A stretch of DNA of 64,000 bases from Mycetohabitans rhizoxinica HKI 454 (GCF_000198775.1 NC_014722.1:175372-239371); one strand, 5' to 3'. Counted from the stretch's first letter, positions 34,548-44,194 are shown. Translations and numbers: made by a program. The notes: a model not told the origin generated them from the sequence alone.

Positions 34548-35261
34548 GTGGAGCTGAATGTCGCAGTCGGCGCTAGGATACCCGGATCGGTCAAGGTCGG
34601 GACGGTCTATGGCGTGTTATTGAATTTCCGCGGCGTGCTGCAGGCGCTGGGCGACGCGGTGAACCAGCCGCCGTACCAGCGGCCGCCACAAGCCCCGGTC
34701 CTCTATATCAAGCCGGCCAATACGCTGGCCGGCGATGGTGACAGGGTGCAAGTGCCGCATGACGATGCCGGCGCTTGTGCGGCCGCGGTCGACTCGCTGG
34801 AAATTGGTGCGTCGCTGGGCATCGTGTTCGCGCGCCGCACCACGCGCGTGAAAGAACGCGATGCGCTCGATGCGGTGCTCGGCTTCACCGTCGTCAACGA
34901 TGTCAGCGTGCCACACTCAAGCCTGTACCGGCCGGCCGTGCGGTTCAACGCTCGCGACGGGTTCTGCCCGCTGGGTCCGGTCATCGTGCCCACCGGGCAT
35001 GTTGGCACGCCCAACGCCTTGGACATCACGGTGCGGATCAATGGGCAAGTTCGCCAGCAGGCCAATACACGCGATGCGATCCGCGGCGTGGCGCGCCTGA
35101 TTGAAGAGGTCAGTGCGTTCATGTCGTTTGAGCGCGGCGACGTGCTGCTGCTCGGCGTGCCGCCGCATGCGCCGCGTGCTCAGCCGGGCGATGCTGTGGA
35201 GATCGAGATCGAGCGCATCGGCGTGCTGCATAACGGGTTCGTGAGGGAAGCTACAACATGA
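34548..35261 (+). CDS. hpaG1: HpaG1, homoprotocatechuate pathway decarboxylase/isomerase subunit
   Basis: A 237-aa fumarylacetoacetate-hydrolase (FAH) fold protein starting with GTG after AAGGA. Family features are 'GKVFGVLLNFRG'-like 'GTVYGVLLNFRGV', 'PVLYIKPANTLAG', 'GASLGIVFARRTTRV' and 'GFTVVNDVSVPHSSLYRP'. In E. coli these halves are one protein (HpaG); here, as in many Burkholderia, two genes encode them. The pair decarboxylates 5-oxo-pent-3-ene-1,2,5-tricarboxylate and isomerises the product (HHDD to OHED). First gene of the operon; overlaps hpaG2 by 4 bp. Confidence 0.93.
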   Translation: MELNVAVGARIPGSVKVGTVYGVLLNFRGVLQALGDAVNQPPYQRPPQAPVLYIKPANTLAGDGDRVQVPHDDAGACAAAVDSLEIGASLGIVFARRTTRVKERDALDAVLGFTVVNDVSVPHSSLYRPAVRFNARDGFCPLGPVIVPTGHVGTPNALDITVRINGQVRQQANTRDAIRGVARLIEEVSAFMSFERGDVLLLGVPPHAPRAQPGDAVEIEIERIGVLHNGFVREATT

Positions 35262-36025
35262 AGACTGCCCGCGTTGCCGTTGACGGCAATATTCATTTTG
35301 CCACGCCGGGCGCTGGTGACACCGTGATCCTGGCCACCGGACGCACCGTCGCGGCCGACGACGTGGTATGGCTGCCGCCGATCGAGCCGCGCACGACGTT
35401 CGCGCTCGGGCTTAACTACGCGGACCATGCACGGGAACTTGCGTTCAAGGCGCCGGACGAGCCGCTGGTGTTCCTGAAAAGCGCCAATACATTCGTCGGC
35501 CATCGTGCCTACACGGTGCGTCCCGCCGATGTGCAATACATGCACTATGAGTGCGAGCTTGCCGTGGTGATCGGGCGACGCGCGCGCCACGTGCCGAAGG
35601 AGCAGGCGTACGACTATGTGCGCGGCTATATGGTCGCCAACGACTATGCGGTCCGCGACTACCTCGAAAACTACTATCGTCCAAATCTGCGTGTGAAGAA
35701 CCGTGACACGTGCACGCCGCTTGGACCGTGGCTGGTAGACCGTGACGACGTGCCCGACCCGATGAACCTGACCCTGCGTACATTTGTGAACGGTCAGCAG
35801 ACGCAGCAAGGCAACACGCGGGACATGATCTTCGATATCCCGACGTTGATTGCGTACTTGAGCGGCTTCATGACGCTGGATGCCGGCGATATGATCCTGA
35901 CCGGTACGCCGCAAGGGTTGGCCGACACGCAGCCGGGCGATGAGGTGGTGACGCAGATCGATGGTATCGGCCGGTTGGCCAACACGATTGTCGCCGAGCG
36001 GCACTATTACGGATGCGACCAATAG
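35258..36025 (+). CDS. hpaG2: HpaG2, homoprotocatechuate pathway decarboxylase/isomerase subunit
   Basis: A 255-aa FAH-family protein. The metal site is visible: Glu of 'YECELAVVIGR' (about residue 106) and the paired Asp/Glu positions upstream of 'YVRGYMVANDYAVRDY'. 'FLKSANTFVGH' and 'LTGTPQGLADTQPGDEV' are typical. The start codon overlaps the hpaG1 stop (ATGA), so the two subunits are translationally coupled. Complete; same reaction as hpaG1. Confidence 0.93.
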   Translation: MKTARVAVDGNIHFATPGAGDTVILATGRTVAADDVVWLPPIEPRTTFALGLNYADHARELAFKAPDEPLVFLKSANTFVGHRAYTVRPADVQYMHYECELAVVIGRRARHVPKEQAYDYVRGYMVANDYAVRDYLENYYRPNLRVKNRDTCTPLGPWLVDRDDVPDPMNLTLRTFVNGQQTQQGNTRDMIFDIPTLIAYLSGFMTLDAGDMILTGTPQGLADTQPGDEVVTQIDGIGRLANTIVAERHYYGCDQ

Positions 36026-36106
36026 CGGCCGAATGCCGCGGCATAAAGTGCGGCGGAAACGATGCGGCGCCGCATGGTCGCAGCCGCCGCGCTGCAGGGA
36101 GGACAG

Positions 36107-37570
36107 ATGACGATCAAGCATTGGATTGGCGGCAAACAGGTGGAGAGCGCGCAAACGTTCGTCACAAGTAACCCGGCCACCGGCGAGCCGATTGATGTGG
36201 TCTGCGGAGGTGGCGAGCGCGAGGTCGCGCTGGCGGTGGCCGCGGCCAAGGCCGCGTTTCCGAAGTGGGCCAATACGCCCGCCAAGGAGCGGGCGCGACT
36301 GATGCGCAGGCTGGGCGAGTTAATCGAGCAGAACGTGCCGCAGTTGGCGCAACTGGAAACCTGCGACACGGGCTTGCCCATCGCGCAGACCCGCAAACAG
36401 CTGATTCCACGCGCGTCGGAAAATTTCAATTTTTTTGCCGAGGTCTGCGTGCAGATGAACGGGCGCACGTACCCGGTCGATGATCAGATGCTGAACTACA
36501 CGCTGTACCAACCGGTCGGCGTTTGTGCGTTGATCTCGCCGTGGAACGTGCCGTTCATGACCGCAACGTGGAAAAGCGCACCGTGTTTGGCGCTAGGCAA
36601 TACCGCGGTGCTGAAAATGTCGGAACTCTCGCCGCTAACCGCGGACCAGCTCGGTTTGCTGGCTCGCGAGGCTGGCATCCCGGCTGGCGTGTTCAATGTG
36701 GTGCAGGGCTACGGCGCGAGCGCGGGCGATGCGCTGGTGCGTCACCCCGACGTGCGCGCGGTGTCGTTCACTGGCGGTACCGCAACTGGCAAGCAAATCA
36801 TCGAGCGCGCCGGACTGAAGAAGTTTTCGATGGAGTTGGGCGGCAAGTCGCCGGTGCTGATATTCGACGATGCCGATCTGGATCGTGCACTGGACGCGGC
36901 GCTGTTTACGATTTTTTCGATCAATGGCGAGCGCTGTACGGCCGGCTCTCGGATCTTCGTGCAGCGCACGGTGTACAATGATTTCGTGCATAAGTTTGCG
37001 CAGCGTGCAAATAATTTGATCGTGGGTGATCCGATGGATGAACAAACCCATCTCGGTGCGATGATTAGTCAGGCGCACTGGGAAAAAGTCACCGGCTATA
37101 TCCGGCTGGGTGAGCAGGAAGGCGCCACGGTGCTCGCCGGCGGCGCGGACAAGCCGCAGGGGTTGCCCGCGCACCTGCGCAACGGCAACTTTGTCCGTCC
37201 GACGGTGCTGGCTCATGTCGAGAACCGGATGCGGATCGCGCAGGAGGAGATTTTTGGACCGGTCGCGTGTTTGATCCCGTTTGACAATGAGGACGACGGG
37301 CTGGCGATGGCCAACGACGTGAAGTATGGCCTGGCGTCATATATCTGGACGCAGGACGTGGGCAAGGTCCATCGGCTTGCGCGCGGCATTGAAGCCGGCA
37401 TGGTGTTCGTCAACAGCCAGAATGTGCGTGATCTGCGCCAACCGTTCGGCGGCACGAAGGAATCTGGAACAGGCCGCGAAGGCGGCGATTACAGCTTCGA
37501 AGTATTCGCCGAGGTCAAGAACGTCTGCATCTCGATGGGTTCGCATCACATTCCGAAATGGGGCGTGTGA
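36107..37570 (+). CDS. hpaE: HpaE, 5-carboxymethyl-2-hydroxymuconate semialdehyde dehydrogenase
   Basis: A 487-aa NAD-dependent aldehyde dehydrogenase, the length of E. coli HpaE. GGAGG lies 6 nt upstream of the chosen ATG. Catalytic features are 'FSMELGGKSPVL' (general-base Glu), 'NGERCTAGSRIF' (nucleophilic Cys) and 'EEIFGPVACLIPF'. It oxidises the ring-cleavage product of homoprotocatechuate to 5-carboxymethyl-2-hydroxymuconate. Fourth-position neighbours hpaD and hpaF confirm the pathway. Only 1 bp separates it from hpaD. Confidence 0.96.
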   Translation: MTIKHWIGGKQVESAQTFVTSNPATGEPIDVVCGGGEREVALAVAAAKAAFPKWANTPAKERARLMRRLGELIEQNVPQLAQLETCDTGLPIAQTRKQLIPRASENFNFFAEVCVQMNGRTYPVDDQMLNYTLYQPVGVCALISPWNVPFMTATWKSAPCLALGNTAVLKMSELSPLTADQLGLLAREAGIPAGVFNVVQGYGASAGDALVRHPDVRAVSFTGGTATGKQIIERAGLKKFSMELGGKSPVLIFDDADLDRALDAALFTIFSINGERCTAGSRIFVQRTVYNDFVHKFAQRANNLIVGDPMDEQTHLGAMISQAHWEKVTGYIRLGEQEGATVLAGGADKPQGLPAHLRNGNFVRPTVLAHVENRMRIAQEEIFGPVACLIPFDNEDDGLAMANDVKYGLASYIWTQDVGKVHRLARGIEAGMVFVNSQNVRDLRQPFGGTKESGTGREGGDYSFEVFAEVKNVCISMGSHHIPKWGV

Positions 37571-37571
37571 C

Positions 37572-38423
37572 ATGGGCAAGCTCTCGCTCGCAGCCAAGAT
37601 CACCCACGTGCCATCGATGTACCTGTCCGAGTTGCCCGGCAAGCATCACGGTTGCCGGCAGGCGGCCATCGACGGCCATCGCATCATCGGCGAGCGCTGC
37701 CGTGCGCTGAACGTCGATACCCTTATCGTTTCCGATGTGCACTGGCTGGTCAATGCCGGCTACCACGTCAACTGCAACGCCCGTTTTCAGGGAACGTATA
37801 CGAGCAACGAATTGCCGCACTTTATCAAGGACATGACGTATGCGTATCCGGGCAATCCCACGTTGGGACGGTTGATCGCCCAGACCGCGACCGAGTACGG
37901 CGTGCACACACGCGCGCACGAGGTTGATAGCTTGGGGCTCGAATACGGCACGCTGGTGCCGATGCGGTACATGAACAGCGACCAGCACTTCAAGGTCGTG
38001 TCGATCGCCGGTGGATGCGCATGGCATACCTTAGATGAGAGCCGGCGCTTCGGCCAAGCGTTGAAGGAGGCGATCGCGCGCAGCGACGCCAATGTCGCGT
38101 TTCTGGCGAGCGGCTCGCTGTCGCACCGCTTCAACGACAACGGTTCGCCGGAGGAGTCGATTCACGATATCAGCCGGGAGTTTTTCCGTCAGGTAGACCT
38201 GCGCGTGGTCCAGTTGTGGAAACAGGGCGATTTCGCCACCTTCTGCAAGATGCTCCCCGAGTACAACACCCATTGCCGTGGCGAGGGCGGCATGCATGAC
38301 ACCGCGATGCTGTTGGGGCTACTCGGCTGGGACCGCTACGACCAGCCGGTCGAGATTGTGACCGATTACTTCGCCAGTTCCGGCACCGGCCAGATCAATG
38401 CGATCTTTCCGCTGCCGTGGTGA
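37572..38423 (+). CDS. hpaD: HpaD, 3,4-dihydroxyphenylacetate 2,3-dioxygenase
   Basis: A 283-aa class III (LigB-type) extradiol dioxygenase beginning MGKLSLAAKITHVPSMYLSELPGKHHGC. His in 'KITHVPSM' and 'VSDVHWLVNAGYH', and Glu/His farther on, supply the Fe(II) ligands of this class. 'SIAGGCAWHTLDESRRFGQAL' and 'FLASGSLSHRFNDNG' are HpaD signatures. It opens the catechol ring next to the acetate side chain. Complete, in the operon. Confidence 0.96.
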   Translation: MGKLSLAAKITHVPSMYLSELPGKHHGCRQAAIDGHRIIGERCRALNVDTLIVSDVHWLVNAGYHVNCNARFQGTYTSNELPHFIKDMTYAYPGNPTLGRLIAQTATEYGVHTRAHEVDSLGLEYGTLVPMRYMNSDQHFKVVSIAGGCAWHTLDESRRFGQALKEAIARSDANVAFLASGSLSHRFNDNGSPEESIHDISREFFRQVDLRVVQLWKQGDFATFCKMLPEYNTHCRGEGGMHDTAMLLGLLGWDRYDQPVEIVTDYFASSGTGQINAIFPLPW

Positions 38424-38451
38424 CCCGGACTGTTGACCCAGGAGTGGATCG

Positions 38452-38841
38452 ATGCCTCATGTCATTGTCGAATATACGGCCAATCTGCGCGCCGATGCCC
38501 GCATTGGCGAGCTTCTCGCCACGATCAACAACACGCTGATTGCGCAAAGCGGGGTGTTCCCAATCGGCGGGATCCGTTCGCGGGCGATCGCGCTGGACGA
38601 CTATCGGATTGCCGACGGCAGCGGCGACGATGCGTTCGTCCATGTGACACTGAAGATCGGCGCGGGTCGCGACGAGGCGACGAAGAAAAAAGCATGCGAT
38701 GCGCTGTTCGCGGCGATCGACGCCCATTTTGCTGCGCTGTTCGCCACGCGCTATCTGGCGTTGTCGCTGGAGGTGGTCGAATTCAGCGAAGCCGGCACCT
38801 ATAAGCATAACAACGTCCATGCGCGGTACCGCCGTGCGTGA
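38452..38841 (+). CDS. hpaF: HpaF, 5-carboxymethyl-2-hydroxymuconate isomerase
   Basis: A 129-aa member of the tautomerase superfamily. After Met removal the N-terminal residue is Pro (MPHVIVEYTANL), the general base of the family. 'GIRSRAIALDDYRIADG' and 'AFVHVTLKIGAGRD' are typical of CHMI. The gene is 28 bp downstream of hpaD and 31 bp upstream of the hpaH start. Confidence 0.95.
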   Translation: MPHVIVEYTANLRADARIGELLATINNTLIAQSGVFPIGGIRSRAIALDDYRIADGSGDDAFVHVTLKIGAGRDEATKKKACDALFAAIDAHFAALFATRYLALSLEVVEFSEAGTYKHNNVHARYRRA

Positions 38842-38872
38842 GCTTGACCTCCTTCTGAATCCTGGACGCCGC

Positions 38873-39673
38873 ATGGAAGAGACCCTCATTGAGCACATTG
38901 CGACGCAGTTGGACGAGGCCGAGCGTTCGCGCACGCCAATCCGGCAAATTTCGCTCGAATATCCGCAGATCACCGTCGAGGACGCCTATGCGATTCAGCG
39001 CACATGGGTCGCCAAGAAGCTGGCGCGCGGACGCATGGTCAAGGGGCACAAGATCGGCCTGACATCCAAGGCCATGCAGTACTCGTCGCAGATCGACGAA
39101 CCGGACTATGGAACGCTGCTCGACGACATGTTCTTCGGCGAAGGCTCGAGCGTGCCGATCGATCGGTTCATCGTGCCACGCGTGGAAGTTGAACTTGCGT
39201 TCGTGCTGGGTAAGCGACTCAGCGGTCCGGCATGCACACTGTTCGACGTCTACGACGCGGTCGACTACGTGATTCCGGCGCTGGAGATCATCGACGCGCG
39301 CAGTCACGCGATCGACCCGGACACGAAGCGCCCGCGCAAGGTGTACGACACGATCGCGGACAATGCCGCGAATGCCGGCGTGGTGCTCGGCGGCCGGCCG
39401 GTCAAGCCATGCGACGTCGACCTGCGCTGGGTTGCTGCGATCATGTCGCGCAACGGTACGATCGAGGAAACCGGCGTGGCCGCAGGTGTGCTGAACCATC
39501 CCGCTAACGGCGTCGCGTGGTTGGCGAACAAGCTGCATCCGTTCGACGTCGCGCTGGAGCCAGGCCACGTGGTACTCGCCGGCTCGTTCACGCGGCCGTG
39601 CCTGGCTTGCAAGGGCGATACATTCAACGTCGACTATGGACCGCTTGGCGCGATCTCGTGCTACTTCGGTTGA
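38873..39673 (+). CDS. hpaH: HpaH, 2-oxo-hept-4-ene-1,7-dioate hydratase
   Basis: A 266-aa hydratase of the FAH-related MhpD/HpaH family, the same length as E. coli HpaH (267). The chosen ATG gives [31 protein letters not shown]. '[11 protein letters not shown]', '[14 protein letters not shown]' (metal-ligating Glu residues), '[11 protein letters not shown]' and 'LAGSFTRP' are family motifs. It adds water to OHED to give 4-hydroxy-2-oxo-heptanedioate. The aldolase gene hpaI, expected next, is absent; a lipoprotein gene follows instead. Confidence 0.95.
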   Translation: MEETLIEHIATQLDEAERSRTPIRQISLEYPQITVEDAYAIQRTWVAKKLARGRMVKGHKIGLTSKAMQYSSQIDEPDYGTLLDDMFFGEGSSVPIDRFIVPRVEVELAFVLGKRLSGPACTLFDVYDAVDYVIPALEIIDARSHAIDPDTKRPRKVYDTIADNAANAGVVLGGRPVKPCDVDLRWVAAIMSRNGTIEETGVAAGVLNHPANGVAWLANKLHPFDVALEPGHVVLAGSFTRPCLACKGDTFNVDYGPLGAISCYFG

Positions 39674-39836
39674 CCGAATTGGCCGGCAATGTCTTCGCGC
39701 CGCGTACCGTAGCGCGAGCATGACTACGCTGGACAGCCGCACGTAAAGCCAATTCAGCCATTTTCTAGAGTCGACTTCTTTCAATTCTTGCAATTATCGG
39801 TCGCAAACACGTGGACGCTCGACAAGTGAGGAAAAA

Positions 39837-40562
39837 ATGAGAGCAAGTATGGCGGTGGTAGGGGCATTGAGTGTGGCGGTGGCGGCGTGCGACGGTAGCC
39901 AGGTGTCGCCCACGGTTATCGCGGGTCCGTATTCGGGAACCTGGAACGAACAGTCCGCCCGGATCCTGGTGCTGGACGACGGTCGTTTCTATGTGCGATA
40001 CATGAAGGCTGACATACCGAGTGCGCTGGCCGGCGTGGTCGCGGGCACGATCGCATCGATCGACGGGAAAGTCGCCCAGGGCAGCGGCATCGACTACAAC
40101 TACGGCGAGCCGGGCGTGACGGCGCTGACCTGGAGCGGCATGTACGCGGCTGGCCAAACGATCGCGGCTAAGGCGTCCTATGCGGACGGCAGAACGGCGC
40201 AACTGAATGCGCGCTACGATTCGCACTGGGCCCGGGCGACGTTGGTGGCCGCGACCGGCAGCTTTTGCGGCGTGGGGATGACTCACCGGGGAACACAAGT
40301 CGATTTCGATGCCGTGCGCTTCACCGTGGACGCCAAGGGGGAAATCGCCGGCCTGGCACAGCAGTGTCAGTTTTCTGGTACGCTCGCGCCGCGCGTGTCC
40401 AGTAACGTCTATGACGCGACGCTGAATTTTGATGGCGGTGCCGGTTGCGCCTACCCGAATACTCCGGCAAGCGGGTTCGCCATGATGCGCGATACGCAAC
40501 TGGAAATATTTGTCCAGACTCCCGATAAATCCAGCATTCTGCTCGTCATGGAAAAGCAATAG
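39837..40562 (+). CDS. Putative lipoprotein, 241 aa (paralogue of 26-kb lipoprotein)
   Basis: The N-terminus MRASMAVVGALSVAVAACDG is a short lipoprotein signal peptide with lipobox VAAC (Cys18). The mature region repeats blocks of the gene at 26,002: GPYSGTW, ARILVLDDGRFYVRYM, and a C-terminal CQFSGTLAPRVSSNVYDATLNFDGGAGCAY. Unlike that copy it has the GC-rich codon use of the surrounding genome. It is likely beta-structured and anchored to a membrane; no enzymatic motif is recognised. Confidence 0.82.
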   Translation: MRASMAVVGALSVAVAACDGSQVSPTVIAGPYSGTWNEQSARILVLDDGRFYVRYMKADIPSALAGVVAGTIASIDGKVAQGSGIDYNYGEPGVTALTWSGMYAAGQTIAAKASYADGRTAQLNARYDSHWARATLVAATGSFCGVGMTHRGTQVDFDAVRFTVDAKGEIAGLAQQCQFSGTLAPRVSSNVYDATLNFDGGAGCAYPNTPASGFAMMRDTQLEIFVQTPDKSSILLVMEKQ

Positions 40563-40976
40563 TGGGGTCACGTGCCCGCCTGTACCCGATCCAGACGTGG
40601 CGGCCCGACGTACACCGACAGCGGCGCCGATTGTTGCGACGATGATTCACACTGCGTGTCATCTGGGACGCTGGAAAAACGCGGCGGTTTATGCTATTCT
40701 CCCTCGCTTTAAAGTGAGAAGGGTGTCCCGGTTGACCTGTTCCGGTGTTCCACCGCTTCTCATCGCGCCCGCCTGCGCGTTTGCTTCCCCCCGTATTCCC
40801 TGAGGGCCCGCCATCGTGCGGCCAGCGCAGTTGTAGTCCGGTTTTCCGGGCGCGTCAATACGGCTGTGGTGTCCATTGGGCCTCTCCGTGTCGACGCGTC
40901 GTTGCGTAAGCGGGGGGTGGGAAGTGGCGATGCAAGGCGACAGGGCGATGAACGTATTGAACTAGCCAGGGACAAC
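40563..40976. other. Leader region of rpsU
   Basis: No supported gene. A small palindrome (CTTTAAAG, about 40,710) lies in a pyrimidine-rich stretch. The region presumably holds the rpsU promoter. Confidence 0.45.
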
Positions 40977-41189
40977 ATGACCACGATTGTTATCAAGGAA
41001 AACGAGCCGTTCGAAGTGGCGATCCGCCGCTTTCGCCGGACCATCGAGCGCAATGGCCTGATCGCTGAGTTGCGCGAGCGCCAGTCGTACGAAAAGCCGA
41101 CGGCTGTGCGCAAGCGCAAGAAGGCCGCCGCGGTCAAGCGCCTGCAGCGTCGCCTGCGTAGCCAGCAACTGCCGAAGAAGCTCCACTAA
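40977..41189 (+). CDS. rpsU: 30S ribosomal protein S21
   Basis: A 70-aa S21 ([62 protein letters not shown]). The sequence and length are typical for the betaproteobacterial protein. S21 sits beside the anti-Shine-Dalgarno end of 16S rRNA and aids initiation. It ends just before a strong terminator hairpin at 41,231. Confidence 0.97.
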   Translation: MTTIVIKENEPFEVAIRRFRRTIERNGLIAELRERQSYEKPTAVRKRKKAAAVKRLQRRLRSQQLPKKLH

Positions 41190-41230
41190 ACGGCTTGCCG
41201 GTCCGCCCCCAGGCGCATCGCATCGATTCA

Positions 41231-41262
41231 AACGGCCCATGTCCACCGGACATGGGCCGTTT
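41231..41262 (+). terminator. Rho-independent-like terminator after rpsU
   Basis: AACGGCCCATGTCC (41231-41244) pairs with GGACATGGGCCGTT across an ACC loop, a 14-bp stem followed by TTTGTC. It lies 41 bp after the rpsU stop. Confidence 0.85.
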
Positions 41263-41547
41263 GTCGTCTGGGCGTCGATGATGTGGGGTCCGAGGTGTGG
41301 CGGTCTGGCGTTGCCGATGGCGAAATATGTCGGAGCCGAGGTGAGGGCGCGCCTCGTACCGCCGGCCGGAGATTCGGTCGATGGCGCGTTGCACCTGGCG
41401 TCGATGGCCGTTGCACAATCGTCGAGCGTGCCGCGTTGAAGTGACGTTAAAGTGGTATGCTTTAGCGCGTTTCGCGCGCGGCTCGCCCGCGCGCCATGCG
41501 TGCATGGCCGTATCGCGCCGGCGTGCTTTGCTCTCAGTGACCTATCT

Positions 41548-42453
41548 ATGTACCAAGTCATTGCCACTGATCTGGACGGCACGCTACTCGATAGCGATCA
41601 CCAGGTCGATCCGTTTACTGTCGCCACGCTGCAAGAGTTGCAAGCGCATGGCCTGCATTTCGTGATCGCAACCGGGCGGCATTTCCGCGACGTGGCAGGG
41701 ATCCGCGACCGGCTCGGCATCCGGCCGTATCTGGTCACTTCCAACGGCGCGCGTGTGCACGATGCGCGGGACAACCGCCTCCACGCGCACGACCTACCCC
41801 CGGATATCGTCAAGCAACTGGTGGCGCCCCATATCGCCGGCACGCACGGCCGTGTCATCGTCAACTTGTTTGTCGACGATGCATGGCTGATCGATCGCGA
41901 AGCGCCTCAGCTGTTGGCGTTCCATCAGGATTCCGGATTTCGCTACGAGGTGGCCAACCTCGCGACACATGATGGTCAAGGAGTGGCGAAGGTACTGTAC
42001 ATCGGGGATGCCGCTGACCTGGGCGTGGTCGAGCGTAACCTGGCTTGGCATTTCGGTGATGCGTTGTACGTGACGTATTCGCTGCCCGATTGCCTCGAGG
42101 TGATGGCCGCCAGCGTGTCGAAGGGACGTGCGCTGGCATTCGTGCTCGAGCAGCTTGGCCTACCCGCCGAACGGTGCATTGCGTTCGGCGACAACATGAA
42201 TGACATCGACATGCTGGAGTCGGTCGGACACCCGTTCATGATGGGCAACGCCAATCCCGGATTGATCGCGCGGCTACCCCATGTCCCGCGCATCGGCAAC
42301 AATTTCGAGGCCGGTGTCGCCCACCATTTGCGCGCATTGTTCGCGCCGCAGCGCGAGTATCAGGGCCTGCGCACCGGCAAAACATGGAGCGACTGCGGCA
42401 AGCCGCCCAAATGGATCGCGGGCAAGAACCGTGAGCGTTTCTTAATCCCGTGA
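41548..42453 (+). CDS. Cof-type HAD phosphatase with an H-NS-like C-terminal tail
   Basis: Residues 1-268 are a HAD-IIB (Cof) sugar-phosphatase-type hydrolase. Motif I is D8LDGT (nucleophile D8, acid D10), motif II 'FVIATGR', motif III Lys in 'VAKVLYIG' or 'SKGRAL', and motif IV 'AFGDNMNDIDML'. Residues 269-301 (REYQGLRTGKTWSDCGKPPKWIAGKNRERFLIP) match the C-terminal DNA-binding segment of Burkholderia H-NS proteins (YxxPxTGxTWSGxGxxPxWIAGKNRxxFLI). The minor-groove loop, usually RGR/RGK, reads DCGK. ATG 41548 is chosen as the natural HAD start (MYQVIATDLDGT). Confidence 0.88.
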   Translation: MYQVIATDLDGTLLDSDHQVDPFTVATLQELQAHGLHFVIATGRHFRDVAGIRDRLGIRPYLVTSNGARVHDARDNRLHAHDLPPDIVKQLVAPHIAGTHGRVIVNLFVDDAWLIDREAPQLLAFHQDSGFRYEVANLATHDGQGVAKVLYIGDAADLGVVERNLAWHFGDALYVTYSLPDCLEVMAASVSKGRALAFVLEQLGLPAERCIAFGDNMNDIDMLESVGHPFMMGNANPGLIARLPHVPRIGNNFEAGVAHHLRALFAPQREYQGLRTGKTWSDCGKPPKWIAGKNRERFLIP

Positions 42454-42472
42454 CGCCACGCGGGCGCCTCTG

Positions 42473-43537
42473 TCAGCCGGTCGCGACCTTGCGCAGCATC
42501 GGCTGGCGCGCGCCGCGTGCCAGCGACGCATACGCGTCGACGTAATGCTGTGCCATGATCCGCGCCGTGAAGCGCTGCTCGAAGCGCGCGCGGATTTGTT
42601 TGCGAGACAGCGCCTCTACCTGCGACAACGCGGTTACCGCGCCGTCGACATCTTCGCAAATGAAGCCGGTTACGCCGTGCTCGACCACCTCGGGCACTGA
42701 GCCGCGGTTGAAAGCGATCACCGGCGTGCCACATGCCATCGATTCGATCATGACCAGCCCGAACGGCTCGCACCAGTCGATTGGGAACAACAACGCCTTC
42801 GCACCGGACAAGAAAGCCGGCTTTTGTGCTTCGTTGATTTCGCCAATGAACTCGACATCGCCGAGTGAGAGCAGGGGCTCGATTTCGCTCTTGAAGTATT
42901 CGCGATCGACCTTGTCGACCTTGGCGGCGATTTTCAGCGGCAGACCGGCCTGTGCGGCGATGCGGATCGCGTGATCGACGCGCTTTTCCGGGCAGATGCG
43001 GCCCAGGAACGCCAAGTACGTCGGCTTGATGTCGGTTTGCGGCACGAGCAGGCTTTCCGGTAGCCCGTGATGGATGGTATCGACCCACCCAGCACGCGGT
43101 AGCGGCCCGCGCTGCGAATCCGAGATCGAAATGACGTGTGCCTGCGGGAAGCTGTCGAAGATCGGTTGCAGCTCCGGCAGGTCTAGGCGTCCGTGAAGCG
43201 TGGTGACGAACGGGGTGTCGATCTGCGAGAACAGGGGAAACGGCAAATAATCGAGGTGAAAATGCAAGATGTCGAACTCGTGGGCCACGCGGCGCACCTG
43301 TTCAAGCATCAATATATGCGGCGCCATCCAGTCGCGAATGGACGGGTCCAAGCGCAATGCGCGGGGCCATGCCGCTTCAAGGCGTGCCGAAGTACGCGAA
43401 TCGCCGCTCGCGAACAGTGTCACATCGTGCCCCAGCTCCACCAGCCCTTCCGTCAGGTATGACACCACGCGCTCGGTGCCTCCATAGAGTTTGGGCGGCA
43501 CGGCTTCGTGCAGCGGTGCGATTTGTGCGATACGCAT
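42473..43537 (-). CDS. GT4-family glycosyltransferase
   Basis: A 354-aa GT-B fold glycosyltransferase. The N-terminus MRIAQIAPLHEAVPPKLYGGTERVVSYLTEGLVELGHDVTLFASGDS holds the glycine-rich acceptor-side loop. The donor site is the EX7E motif in 'EPFGLVMIESMACGTPVIAFNRGSVPEVVEHGVTGF'. No signal or membrane segment is seen, so it is cytosolic. The acceptor is unknown; such genes in Burkholderia act in exopolysaccharide or compatible-solute pathways. It stands alone and is convergent with the HAD gene. Confidence 0.92.
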   Translation of the reverse strand: MRIAQIAPLHEAVPPKLYGGTERVVSYLTEGLVELGHDVTLFASGDSRTSARLEAAWPRALRLDPSIRDWMAPHILMLEQVRRVAHEFDILHFHLDYLPFPLFSQIDTPFVTTLHGRLDLPELQPIFDSFPQAHVISISDSQRGPLPRAGWVDTIHHGLPESLLVPQTDIKPTYLAFLGRICPEKRVDHAIRIAAQAGLPLKIAAKVDKVDREYFKSEIEPLLSLGDVEFIGEINEAQKPAFLSGAKALLFPIDWCEPFGLVMIESMACGTPVIAFNRGSVPEVVEHGVTGFICEDVDGAVTALSQVEALSRKQIRARFEQRFTARIMAQHYVDAYASLARGARQPMLRKVATG

Positions 43538-44194
43538 TGCGTGCTCTCCTTACGAAAAATCGCCCTGCGCCTCGTTAAAGGCGCTGCGTGTGGGCAACGC
43601 GGAAAAAATCGGCGAATCGGGCCGCCGGCGTGCCGCAGTCGCGGTCAGCCCGACGGATCGCGACATCGCGATCGGAAGTTTCATTATCGAGGCGAGAGCG
43701 AGGAATTCGAGCAATTTTTCAAACCCTTAATATTGTTACAGCACGAAACATCGGCATAACATTGCATTCCGATTTGCACCGCGCTCGTGTAGGAAATTTG
43801 TACGTTGTCACCATGACGGACCGATGCCCCGCTACTTCGACCTAGGCAGGCCGTTTTTCTATGGGCGGCATGTGGCGGTGCACCCGCACGGTCACCGGTC
43901 TTACTGCTTGCCGTTACCGGCTATCGGCACGTTTCGTCATATGGGCGGTTGGACGGCCAGCAGTTCGGCTTGTTGCGGGGGCGGCGGCATCATCTGCCGT
44001 GACGCGCGTGCGGGGCAAATTTCGGGCTTTGACTTTTTACGCTGTCTCACCCAATGCGTTGCCTCGTATCCGCTTCCTGTTCGTCAGGCCAGCGCTTTGC
44101 CGGGCGCACGAAAAAAACCAGAACGGCAAAGCCGCTCCGGTGATTTCCTCAATAGAGAGGCAAGGATGGCGACGATTTGCCGCGGGCCGGTGTG
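43538..44194. other. 660-bp stretch without a supported gene
   Basis: The part next to the glycosyltransferase is its upstream region. Frames on the plus strand (43,824-44,256) have no family resemblance. AT-rich islands near 43,720-43,810 may hold promoters. Confidence 0.45.

Noticed and set aside
38783..39793. 336-aa minus-strand frame opposite hpaH
   Set aside because: It mirrors hpaH, a clear full-length family member; long antisense frames are common at this GC content.
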